From contig NZ_JBFAPP010000008.1 of the NCBI RefSeq assembly GCF_040676775.1, positions 1 through 64,000 of the forward strand: a DNA stretch of 64,000 nt, in the 5' to 3' direction. The DNA is from Micromonospora_G sp040676775 (GTDB taxonomy: Bacteria > Actinomycetota > Actinomycetes > Mycobacteriales > Micromonosporaceae). A model generated the notes under the pieces. That model was not told where the DNA came from. It searched no databases and was given only the letters and a program-made list of their open reading frames with translations. Below are positions 8,661-16,246 of this stretch, piece after piece. The position numbers and the translations under genes were made by a program. The stretch's first letter is position 1. Each line of letters opens with the position of its first letter.

Positions 8661-10677
8661 CCGTACCCCGTTGCCTCGGGCCGTTCAGGGCGGCGATCGG
8701 CTGGTCGGCCAGGCCGAGCTGCTGCGCCGACCGCAGCAGGTCCTGCAGCTTGTCCGAGTTGGCCCCGCCAGCCTTGATCTGCTGCAACAACCACGCCGAC
8801 ACGGTCAGGTTCTGTACGTCACCGGTGTTCAGCGACCCGATCATCCGGGTCAGGTCGGCGGGGAAACTCGCCTCCCCGTCCAACCACGGCTTGGCCAGGC
8901 TCTGCGCGACCTCCGAGTGCTGGACGAAGCCGTCCACGCTCTTGCCCAGCGTGATCGAGTTGACCAGCCGGTCGAAGAACATGGTGTCCCCGCCGACGAT
9001 GTCGATGTTCGCCTTCTCCAGCCCGGCCGCGAGCACCATCGCCTGCGACTCGGCGACCTGGTGCTGGGCGTTGATCTCGGCCAGCCGGAGGTCCTTCTCC
9101 GCCTCCAACCGCAGCCGGAACTCCTCGTGCCCCCGGCTCGCGTCGGTCAGCGCCGCCATCGCGGCGGCCTTCTCGGTGAGACCTTCCGCCTCGCCCTTGA
9201 GCTTGTCGCGCAACGCGTCGGCCAGGACCAGCGCCTTCTCGCGTTCGACCATCGCCTCGGCGCGGCCTTCCTTCTCGATGGCCTCGGCACCGCGCTCGCG
9301 TACCTGGACCTCTGCCAGACCGGCCGCGGCGGCCTCGGCCTGCGCACCCTCCGCCAGCCGGATCTTGGCTCGGGTCTCCAGCTCGGCGGCCTGCTGCCGG
9401 GCCTCGGCCAGGACCAGGTTCTCCCGCGCCTTGTGCTTGGCCGCCTGCTCCGACGCCTCGGCCGCCTTGATGTCCTTGACCAGGGCCTCCTGCGCCTCCG
9501 CCTCGGCCTGGATGATCACCGCTTGGCGGGTCCGCTCGGCCTCCTCGACCACCCGCAGGCGTTTGATGTTCTCCTCCTGCTCGGCCACGGTCTTGTCGAC
9601 CGCGATCCGTTCCCGGATGACCTCGGCGATCGCCCGCCGTTCCACCTCGACCTCTTTGTCCTTGGCGATGGTGGACAGCTCGGTCTCCCGCTGCCGGCCG
9701 ATCACCTCCAGCATGCGGTCCTTCTCGATCCGCTCCGACTCGATCGCGATTACGCGTTCCCGGTTCTTCTCCGCGACCGCGATCTCCCGGGACTTGTTCT
9801 CCTGCTGGATCCCCAGCTGCTCGTCCGTACGGATGTGCGCGGTCTCGGCCCGGAGCCGCTCCTCCGCCCGTACGCGGGAGATCTCCGCGTCCTCGCGGGC
9901 CCGCAGCGTCTCGATTTCGCGGTTCTGCTTGAGTTCCGCGTCGGCCTGCCGCCGCTCCAGCTCCAGGATCGCCTCCCGGGCGTCGACGTTCTGCCGGGTG
10001 ATTTCCTTCTGCTCGTTGCGCTGGAACTCGTTGGTACGGATGTGCTCGATCGCGGTCAGCTCGGTGATCTTCCGGATGCCCTGGGCGTCGAGGATGTTCG
10101 CCGCGTCCAGTTTGGTCAGTGGCGTCTGCTCCAGGAAGTCGATCGCCGCATCCTCCAGGCTGTAGCCGTTGAGGTCGGTGCCGATCACCCGGATGATCTG
10201 GTCCCGGAACTCGTTCCGCTTGGTGTAGAGGTCGACGAAGTCGAGCTGCTTGCCGACCGTCTTGAGCGCCTCGGAGAACTTGGCGTTGAACAGCTCCTGC
10301 AACGTCTCCCGGTCACTGGCCCGCGCGGTGCCGATCGCCTGCGCCACCTTGATCACGTCTTCGTTGGTCTTGTTCACCCGGACGAAGAACGTGATCCGGA
10401 TGTCGGCCCGGATGTTGTCCCGGCAGATCAGGCCCTCCTGGCCGGTCCGCTCGATGTCGATCGTCTTCACCGAGATGTCCATGACCTCGGACTTGTGCAG
10501 AACCGGCAGCACCACCGCGCCGGTGAACGTCACGTCGACCCGACGAACCTTGGAGATGATCAGGGCCTTGCCCTGTTCGACCTTGCGGAACAAGCGGCTG
10601 ACCAGGAAAACCACGCCGATCGCAACGAGCAGGATGACGGCCAGCAGCACGCCGACGCCGGTGGTGATCACATCCAT
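8653..10677 (-). CDS. YqiK-like flotillin/SPFH-domain membrane protein
   Basis: The 674-residue product begins with one transmembrane helix (about residues 8-28, LLAVILLVAIGVVFLVSRLF). An SPFH/band-7 domain follows to about residue 200, with the segment DNIRADIRITFFVRVNKTNEDV typical of flotillin-like proteins. A very long Ala/Glu/Arg coiled coil spans about 230-500. It resembles E. coli YqiK rather than classical FloA. SPFH proteins oligomerise on membranes and organise protein clusters. The start codon overlaps the stop of the YqiJ-like gene, and its 3' end overlaps the ATPase gene, so the three form one operon. Confidence 0.85.
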   Translation of the reverse strand: MDVITTGVGVLLAVILLVAIGVVFLVSRLFRKVEQGKALIISKVRRVDVTFTGAVVLPVLHKSEVMDISVKTIDIERTGQEGLICRDNIRADIRITFFVRVNKTNEDVIKVAQAIGTARASDRETLQELFNAKFSEALKTVGKQLDFVDLYTKRNEFRDQIIRVIGTDLNGYSLEDAAIDFLEQTPLTKLDAANILDAQGIRKITELTAIEHIRTNEFQRNEQKEITRQNVDAREAILELERRQADAELKQNREIETLRAREDAEISRVRAEERLRAETAHIRTDEQLGIQQENKSREIAVAEKNRERVIAIESERIEKDRMLEVIGRQRETELSTIAKDKEVEVERRAIAEVIRERIAVDKTVAEQEENIKRLRVVEEAERTRQAVIIQAEAEAQEALVKDIKAAEASEQAAKHKARENLVLAEARQQAAELETRAKIRLAEGAQAEAAAAGLAEVQVRERGAEAIEKEGRAEAMVEREKALVLADALRDKLKGEAEGLTEKAAAMAALTDASRGHEEFRLRLEAEKDLRLAEINAQHQVAESQAMVLAAGLEKANIDIVGGDTMFFDRLVNSITLGKSVDGFVQHSEVAQSLAKPWLDGEASFPADLTRMIGSLNTGDVQNLTVSAWLLQQIKAGGANSDKLQDLLRSAQQLGLADQPIAALNGPRQRGTGE

Positions 10678-11324
10678 CAGTGGTCCTTCTGTCCGTGGGG
10701 GTAGTAGTCGGGGTCACCCGTGGCCTCCACCGGCAACACCCAGAAGAACTCGCGGTCGGCGTCGTAGTCGTAGATCATCGCCCGACTACCGGCGCCCATC
10801 GCATCGCCGCTGGCCTGCCGTACCTGGATCACCGCCGACGAGCCGTCGGGTGCGGTCACCTCGGCCTGTCCGAAGTCGACGCTGACCAGGCCGGTACGGA
10901 CCACGCACACCCGTCCGACGAAGGCGTTGCGGGAAATCGTCTCGTCGGTGTGGAAGAGGTGCCACAGCGGGCGTACGAGCAGGCGGGTGACCAGCCACCC
11001 GCCGGCCAGGGCGACCACGAGCAGCACCGTGGAGAGCACCGCCAGCAGTACGCCGGCCAGTCCGGGCTGGTCCAGCAGTACGGTGCCGGCGAGGCTGACG
11101 AACCACGCCACCGCGATCAGCAGCGACAGGACAACCGTGGCGGGCGGCCCGCCGAGCCCGAGCCCGCCGAGGAATCCGGCCGCCCCGCCGGGCTCGGCCG
11201 TCGCGTCGTCGTCCAGCCCGACCACCCCGAACAGCACCAGCACCCAGTAGCCGACCACCACCACGAGCAGGAAACTGAAGAGTGCGGTCGGGAAGCCGAA
11301 CGCCACGTCCAGGAACTCACCCAT
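10677..11324 (-). CDS. YqiJ-like membrane protein with C-terminal OB-fold-type domain
   Basis: This 215-residue protein starts MGEFLDVAFGFPTALFSFLL, has three or four membrane helices in its first 140 residues, and ends in a soluble beta-rich domain (NAFVGRVCVVRTGLVSVDFG and following). That layout matches E. coli YqiJ (DUF1449). The longer open frame up to 11639 is rejected because its extra 105 residues are low-complexity. The chosen ATG at 11324 gives the family length, with GGAGG about 13 bases upstream. First gene of the yqiJ-yqiK-ATPase operon. NfeD-like proteins play the same partner role for other SPFH proteins, so a membrane-scaffold partner is a reasonable inference. Confidence 0.75.
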   Translation of the reverse strand: MGEFLDVAFGFPTALFSFLLVVVVGYWVLVLFGVVGLDDDATAEPGGAAGFLGGLGLGGPPATVVLSLLIAVAWFVSLAGTVLLDQPGLAGVLLAVLSTVLLVVALAGGWLVTRLLVRPLWHLFHTDETISRNAFVGRVCVVRTGLVSVDFGQAEVTAPDGSSAVIQVRQASGDAMGAGSRAMIYDYDADREFFWVLPVEATGDPDYYPHGQKDH

Positions 11325-11523
11325 CGAACTTCGCCGACCTCCCCGCGCTGCCAACGCACCGGCGCGGACCTCTGCAAACAGAGCTGGACATCGATCCGTT
11401 CCGCGCGACAGGCTGATCATGGCACGGTGTGTCAACGAGAGATGTCCGGTCGTTACACCGAACGGATGGTCCGGGAAGGATGATCGGCTGGCGGTGGTGC
11501 TGGGTTCCGCCTCAGACGGTTGC

Positions 11524-12210
11524 TCAGACGTTCGCTTTGTCGTAGACCGTCGCGGTCGCGGTGAGCGTACGGGTTTCGACGTACTTTCCGTGCTTGGCGG
11601 TGAGCTTGTAGGTGTGCTTCTCGGTGCTGCCGGGCTCACCGCCGCAGGAGAAGGTGAAGCTCTCCTTGCCCTGCGCGGGATAGGTGTCGTAGAGGCCCGG
11701 CCCGTCCACCGCCAGCTCCACCTGCTCCGCCCCGGTGACCTTCCACTCGATCACCAACGGCGTCGCCTCGACCGGGAATTCCGAGGTGCCCTGCGGGCAG
11801 GTCGGCTTCTGCTGGATCCGGAACTGCACGATCTGCACCGGGGAGGTGGCCGCGCCCGGCTTGGCCCCGCCGGTGGGGGTGGCGGCCGGCTTGCCGGGGT
11901 TGTTGCCCGGCTGACCGGCGGCGGTGGCGGCAGGACTGGCGCCGGGATCCACGGTGGACGTCGTCGGGACCCCGCCGATACCGGCCGACGAACTGGCCGA
12001 GGGCTGACCCGCCGACGGAGCCGGCGCCCGGTCCTTCGACGAACAGCCGGCCGACCCGGCCACCGCCAGCACGCCCACCAGCAGCGGAAGCGTCAGGCGG
12101 CCAGCGATGGCCCGTGGCGCCCGACGGGTGGACGGACCGGCGGGTTCGCCGCCGACGGGATCGCCGCCGGTGCGCTGCCCGACGTACCGGCTGGCCACGA
12201 TCGTGTTCAT
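11524..12210 (-). CDS. Secreted lipoprotein with Pro/Gly/Ala linker
   Basis: The 228-residue product has a basic N-terminus, a hydrophobic stretch (LTLPLLVGVLAVAGSAGC) ending in a lipobox-like cysteine, and then a disordered Ser/Pro/Gly/Ala linker. A folded domain of about 110 residues follows, with two cysteines (PTC and FSC) that could form a disulphide. Its beta-strand pattern suggests an immunoglobulin-like fold. The lipobox is unusual in having Ser at -3 instead of Leu, so lipidation is likely but not certain. ATG at 12210 has GGGAG six bases upstream. No function recognised. The longish N-terminal extension before the signal hints that a downstream start is possible. Confidence 0.65.
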   Translation of the reverse strand: MNTIVASRYVGQRTGGDPVGGEPAGPSTRRAPRAIAGRLTLPLLVGVLAVAGSAGCSSKDRAPAPSAGQPSASSSAGIGGVPTTSTVDPGASPAATAAGQPGNNPGKPAATPTGGAKPGAATSPVQIVQFRIQQKPTCPQGTSEFPVEATPLVIEWKVTGAEQVELAVDGPGLYDTYPAQGKESFTFSCGGEPGSTEKHTYKLTAKHGKYVETRTLTATATVYDKANV

Positions 12211-12389
12211 GGTCGCTCCCTGCGGAACTCGCCCCGGCCGGTGCTCGACCGGGTGTCGGGTCCCAAGGTAAGGACCGGGGCGGGTCCAGCGAATCCCGCT
12301 TTCGTGCCGTCGTCGCGTCGTCGTGGTCGTGGTCGAGCCATGGGGCGGGCTGCCCGGCCTCCCGCCGTCGCGTTGTCCCCTCGTCGTGG

Positions 12390-13643
12390 CTAGCCGCGGG
12401 GTGGGACGACGCGACCTTCGATCGCGGCGAGGGCGATGTCCCGCCGGTAGTGCGAGTCGGCCAACTCGATCCCCTCGACCAGGGCGTACGCCGCGTCCCG
12501 CGCGACCTCCAGGTCCGGGCCGATCGCCGTACCGCAGAGGACCCGGCCCCCGGCGGAGACCAGGGCGCCGTCTTCCTCGCGGCGCGCGGTGCCGGCGTGG
12601 ATGATGCCGGGCCGCTCGGCGCCCGTGATCACGTCGCCGGTGCGGGCCGACTCGGGGTATCCGGCCGAGGCCACCACCACCGCGACCCCGGCTCCGCCGC
12701 GCCAGGTCAGCGGCGGGTGCGCGGCGAGCGTCCCGGTCGCGGCCGCGTGCAGCAGGCCGGCCAGCGGCGTCTCCAGCAGCGCGAGTACGACCTGCGTCTC
12801 CGGATCACCGAACCGCGCGTTGAACTCGATCACCTTCGGTCCGTCGGCGGTGATGGCCAGACCGACGTAGAGCAGCCCGGAGAACGGGGTGCCGCGGCGG
12901 CGCATCTCCGCCAGGGTCGGCTCGACCACCAGGGCCATCACGTCGTCGACCAGGTCCGGTGCCGCCCACGGCAGCGGCGCGTACGCCCCCATGCCGCCGG
13001 TGTTCGGACCGGTGTCGCCGTCGCCGACTCGCTTGAAGTCCTGGGCCGGCAGCAGCGGGAGCGCTGCCTCACCGTCGGTCACCACGAACAGGGACACCTC
13101 GGGTCCGGCCAGGTATTCCTCGATCACCACCCGGTCGCACTGGGCGGCGTGTTCGAGCGCGCGTGCCCGATCATCGGTCACCACCACGCCCTTGCCGGCG
13201 GCCAGCCCGTCGTCCTTCACCACGTACGGCGCGCCGAACTCGTCCAGCGCGCGAGCCACCTCGTCCGCCTTCGTGCAGGTGTACGCGCGCGCGGTGGGCA
13301 CCCCGGCGGCCGTCATGATCTCCTTGGCGAACGCCTTGGAGCCCTCGATCTGGGCAGCCGCCCCGGACGGGCCGAAAACCGCGATGCCCTTGGCCCGGAT
13401 GGCGTCGGCGACCCCTGCGACAAGCGGCGCCTCGGGCCCGATCACCACGAGATCCGCACCCGTCTCCACCGCCAGCGCCGCAACCGCCCCCGGATCAACC
13501 GCGTCGACGGGCAGCACTTCGGCCACCGCGGCAATCCCCGGATTCCCCGGCGCCGCAATCACTCGCTCGACGACCGGATCGCCACTCAACCCGAGCGCGA
13601 GCGCATGCTCCCGCCCCCCGCCACCCACCACAAGTACCCGCAC
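12390..13643 (-). CDS. purD: Phosphoribosylamine-glycine ligase
   Basis: GAR synthetase catalyses the ATP-dependent joining of phosphoribosylamine and glycine, the second step of purine synthesis. It begins VRVLVVGGGGREHALA, the standard N-terminus. ATP-grasp segments follow: YVVKDDGLAAGKGVVV near residue 150, NTGGMGAYAP, and KVIEFNARFGDPETQ near 290. The length of 417 residues is normal for PurD. GTG at 13643 is chosen over the longer frame to 13739 because it matches the family start. The extra 32 codons would run through a palindromic repeat. purA lies 1.2 kb away. Confidence 0.93.
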   Translation of the reverse strand: MRVLVVGGGGREHALALGLSGDPVVERVIAAPGNPGIAAVAEVLPVDAVDPGAVAALAVETGADLVVIGPEAPLVAGVADAIRAKGIAVFGPSGAAAQIEGSKAFAKEIMTAAGVPTARAYTCTKADEVARALDEFGAPYVVKDDGLAAGKGVVVTDDRARALEHAAQCDRVVIEEYLAGPEVSLFVVTDGEAALPLLPAQDFKRVGDGDTGPNTGGMGAYAPLPWAAPDLVDDVMALVVEPTLAEMRRRGTPFSGLLYVGLAITADGPKVIEFNARFGDPETQVVLALLETPLAGLLHAAATGTLAAHPPLTWRGGAGVAVVVASAGYPESARTGDVITGAERPGIIHAGTARREEDGALVSAGGRVLCGTAIGPDLEVARDAAYALVEGIELADSHYRRDIALAAIEGRVVPPRG

Positions 13644-13679
13644 GACCCCAGATCCTACGCACCCACCCACCCCTCGCTC

Positions 13680-13740
13680 GTTGATCATGACGTTAGCAAC
13701 GCCTGAACAGCGATTTCCCGTCGCTAACTTCATGATCAAC
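13680..13740. repeat. 61-bp palindromic repeat, copy 1
   Basis: Two 22-base arms (13680-13701 and 13719-13740, beginning GTTGATCATGA) are inverted with two mismatches around a 17-base loop. A second copy with the same arm length, loop length and nearly the same arm sequence lies at 14754-14814. The two bracket one gene. It looks like a dispersed REP-like palindrome. Confidence 0.8.
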
Positions 13741-13756
13741 GCGGTGGGGGCGGGGG

Positions 13757-13787
13757 TTATCCACAGGGGGGTGGGGGGTTATGCACA
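13757..13787 (+). promoter_or_regulatory. Two DnaA-box-like 9-mers in a G-rich leader
   Basis: TTATCCACA at 13757-13765 and TTATGCACA at 13779-13787 both match the DnaA box TTATNCACA and lie in the same orientation, 22 bp apart. They sit in a strongly G-biased stretch (13743-13830) just before the AbiEi-like gene. No replication genes are nearby, so this is not an origin. A DnaA-responsive or titration site is possible, and so is chance. Confidence 0.4.
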
Positions 13788-13828
13788 GGGGGTGGTGGAG
13801 GGGGGGCGGGGGGCGGTTGGGTGGGGGG

Positions 13829-14764
13829 ATGGATGGGTGGGCTGTGGTTCGGCGGGTGGCGGCTAGGCAGGACGGGGTGGTTACCCGGGAGCAGGCGTTA
13901 GCGGCGGGGCTGACGGTGCGGGAGATCGATCGGCTGTGTCGCGGCGGGAGGTGGCGGCGGCTGGCTCGGGCGGCGTACCTGGTGGAGGTGGCGCCGAGTC
14001 CGCTGGCCGCGCGGCGAGCACGGATCCGGGCGGCGGTCGCATCGTTCGGGGAACTGGCGACGGCAGTGCTCGGCACCGCCGCCGAGCTGCACGGGCTCGC
14101 GGGACTGCGGACCGATCCGAGGATCCACGTCTCCGTACCCGGGCCGGCCGCACGGCCACTTCGACCGAGGGATCCGGCAGTGGTGGTGCACCAACTCGTC
14201 ACCCCACCCGAGCAGGTCGGCACGATCGGCGGGATCCGGACCACCACGGCAGCGCGTACGGCGGCTGACCTGCTGCTGCGGGTGGACCGCTTCTCGGCCG
14301 TGTCGATGCTCGACTCGGCGTTGCACCAGGGGGCCATCACGGAGCCGGACCTGCTGGTCGTGCGCGCCATGCTCGCCCGGCGCCGGGGCGCGGTGTCCGC
14401 GCGGCACCATCTGGGGCAGGCGGACGGCCGGGCCGAATCCCCGTTGGAGACCCGGGTACGCCTGCGTTGCGTGGACGGCGGCGTCGCGCCGGACGAACTA
14501 CAGCACCCGGTACGCGACGAGGACGGTTACCTGCTGGCCGTGGGTGACCTCGCCTGGCTCCGCGAACGAATCATCGGCGAAGCGGACGGCGCAGCCGTAC
14601 ACGCCACCCCCGAAGCCCTCTACCGCGACCGTCGGCGTCAGAACCTGATCGCCAACGCCGGCTGGCGCGTCCTCCGCTTCACCTGGTCCGACACCCTCGA
14701 CCCCGACTACATCCCCACCACCATCCGCGCCGCCCGCCTCACCCACCCGTCCCGTCGATCATGA
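13829..14764 (+). CDS. AbiEi-type antitoxin domain fused to a PD-(D/E)XK nuclease-like (DUF559/Vsr-like) domain
   Basis: The 311-residue product begins with a winged-helix AbiEi-like N-terminus (RQDGVVTREQALAAGLTVRE, then GGRWRRLARAAYLV). A middle section follows (GGIRTTTAARTAADLLLRVD). The C-terminus has the pattern SPLETRVR near residue 203, GDLAW near 240, GEADG near 250 and WRVLRFTWSD, matching the DUF559/very-short-patch-repair-like endonuclease fold. Such stand-alone proteins are abundant in actinobacteria and usually lack an AbiEii toxin partner; none is seen here. ATG at 13829 sits after a G-rich ribosome-binding region. The stop codon lies inside the second palindromic repeat. Activity untested. 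Confidence 0.75.
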   Translation: MDGWAVVRRVAARQDGVVTREQALAAGLTVREIDRLCRGGRWRRLARAAYLVEVAPSPLAARRARIRAAVASFGELATAVLGTAAELHGLAGLRTDPRIHVSVPGPAARPLRPRDPAVVVHQLVTPPEQVGTIGGIRTTTAARTAADLLLRVDRFSAVSMLDSALHQGAITEPDLLVVRAMLARRRGAVSARHHLGQADGRAESPLETRVRLRCVDGGVAPDELQHPVRDEDGYLLAVGDLAWLRERIIGEADGAAVHATPEALYRDRRRQNLIANAGWRVLRFTWSDTLDPDYIPTTIRAARLTHPSRRS

Positions 14765-14814
14765 AGTTAGCGACGGATGGGCGCACGTTTCTCGTCGCTA
14801 ACTTCATGATCAAC
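14754..14814. repeat. 61-bp palindromic repeat, copy 2
   Basis: Arms at 14754-14775 and 14793-14814 are inverted with one mismatch and separated by 17 bases, the same geometry as the copy at 13680-13740. It overlaps the last codons of the AbiEi-like gene and ends 20 bp before the purA stop, where it may also terminate the two converging transcripts. Confidence 0.8.
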
Positions 14815-14834
14815 GAGGAAATCGGGGCGGGTGG

Positions 14835-16121
14835 TTAGAGGAGGGGGTGGCGGACTACGTTTTCTTCTCGGCCGGGGCCTACTCCTACTACGGAGACGCG
14901 GGTGCCGCAGAGTTCTTCGATGCGGGCGATGTAGCGGCGGGCGTTCTCCGGCAGCTCAGCCTCGGTACGGGCCTTCGTGATGTCCTCCCACCAGCCGTCG
15001 TGCTCCTCGTAGATCGGCGTCGCGTGGTGGAACGCGGTCTGCGTCATCGGCATGTCGCTGAACCGCTCACCGTCGATCTCGTAGCCGACGCAGATCGGCA
15101 CCTTCTCCAGCCCGGTGAGCACGTCGAGCTTGGTGACGACCAGATCCGTGATGCCGTTCAGGCGGGTCGCGTACCGGGCGACCACGGCGTCGAACCAACC
15201 GGTACGACGCTCCCGGCCGGTGGTGGTGCCGTACTCGGCGCCGACCTTGCGCAGGTGCATGCCGTTGTCGTCGAACAGCTCGGTCGGGAACGGCCCCGAA
15301 CCCACCCGCGTGGTGTACGCCTTGGTCACCCCGATCACCTTCGTGATCGCGGTCGGCGGGATGCCCGCCCCCACGCAGGCCCCACCCGCCGTCGGATTCG
15401 ACGAGGTCACGAACGGGTACGTGCCGTGGTCCATGTCGAGCATGGTCGCCTGGGCACCTTCGAGCAGCACCGTCTCGCCCCGGTCCAGCGCGTCCCAGAG
15501 GATCGCCCGGGTCTCCGCGATGTACGGCCGCAGCCGCTTCGCGTACTCCAGGTATTCCTCGGTGACCGCGTCCACGTCCAGCGCCTTGCGGTTGTAGACC
15601 TTGAACAGCATCTGGTTCTTCTCGCGCAATGCGAGTTCCAGCTTCTTGCGTAGGATGCCCGGGTCGAGCAGGTCCTGCAGCCGGATGCCCATCCGGGCGA
15701 CCTTGTCGCCGTACGCCGGGCCGATGCCGCGACCGGTGGTGCCGATCCGGGCCGAGCCGAGGTAACGCTCGACCACCCTGTCCAGCGCCCGGTGGTGCGG
15801 CATGATCAGGTGCGCGTCGCCAGAGATCCGTAGCCGGGAGACGTCGACGCCCCGCTCGGCCAGCCCGTCGATCTCGGCCAGCAGCACCTTCGGGTCGACC
15901 ACCACACCGTTGCCGATCACGATCATCGCGTTCGGCGAGAGTGCACCGGACGGCATCAGGTGCAGTGCGTACTTCTGCCCGTCCGGGGTGATCACGGTGT
16001 GTCCGGCGTTGTTACCGCCGGAGTAACGGACGACGTAGTGGACCTGCTCGCCGAGCAGGTCGGTAACCTTGCCTTTGCCCTCGTCGCCCCACTGCGCCCC
16101 GATGAGCACGATCGCTGGCAT
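14835..16121 (-). CDS. purA: Adenylosuccinate synthetase
   Basis: PurA converts IMP, aspartate and GTP to adenylosuccinate, the first committed step to AMP. The 428-residue protein begins MPAIVLIGAQWGDEGKGKVT, holding the GDEGKGK GTP loop. It contains NAGHTV, the segment GRGIGPAYGDKVAR, and the QATMLDMDHGTYPFVTSSNP block used in IMP binding. The C-terminal VVGVGPGREENV is also conserved. Length and motifs are complete. It is transcribed away from the diacylglycerol-kinase-like gene, with 125 bp between them. Confidence 0.97.
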   Translation of the reverse strand: MPAIVLIGAQWGDEGKGKVTDLLGEQVHYVVRYSGGNNAGHTVITPDGQKYALHLMPSGALSPNAMIVIGNGVVVDPKVLLAEIDGLAERGVDVSRLRISGDAHLIMPHHRALDRVVERYLGSARIGTTGRGIGPAYGDKVARMGIRLQDLLDPGILRKKLELALREKNQMLFKVYNRKALDVDAVTEEYLEYAKRLRPYIAETRAILWDALDRGETVLLEGAQATMLDMDHGTYPFVTSSNPTAGGACVGAGIPPTAITKVIGVTKAYTTRVGSGPFPTELFDDNGMHLRKVGAEYGTTTGRERRTGWFDAVVARYATRLNGITDLVVTKLDVLTGLEKVPICVGYEIDGERFSDMPMTQTAFHHATPIYEEHDGWWEDITKARTEAELPENARRYIARIEELCGTRVSVVGVGPGREENVVRHPLL

Positions 16122-16246
16122 CTCAACCCGCCTTCGAGGGGCTCGGGTGCCAGGTGGCGACCGCGTGGCGAGCCCGAGGTGTCAGATTAACAAGAAGTGA
16201 CAGCCCTGCCAGTAGTGGCCGGGAGACAGGCAGGAGGCCACCGCCC

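Noticed and set aside
5835..8777. 980-residue plus-strand frame
   Set aside because: Fully antisense to the AAA ATPase and low-complexity; the minus-strand ATPase has intact motifs.
8395..10704. 769-residue plus-strand frame
   Set aside because: Antisense to the SPFH gene, with Leu/Arg/Asp-rich shadow composition and no recognisable domain.
10677..11639. Longer form of the YqiJ-like gene
   Set aside because: The extra 105 residues are low-complexity and precede a start that matches family length.
12114..13706. 530-residue plus-strand frame opposite purD
   Set aside because: purD is clear on the minus strand; the frame has no conserved block.
13743..13830. Chromosomal origin
   Set aside because: Only two DnaA-box-like 9-mers, and no dnaA, dnaN, gyrB or rpmH nearby.
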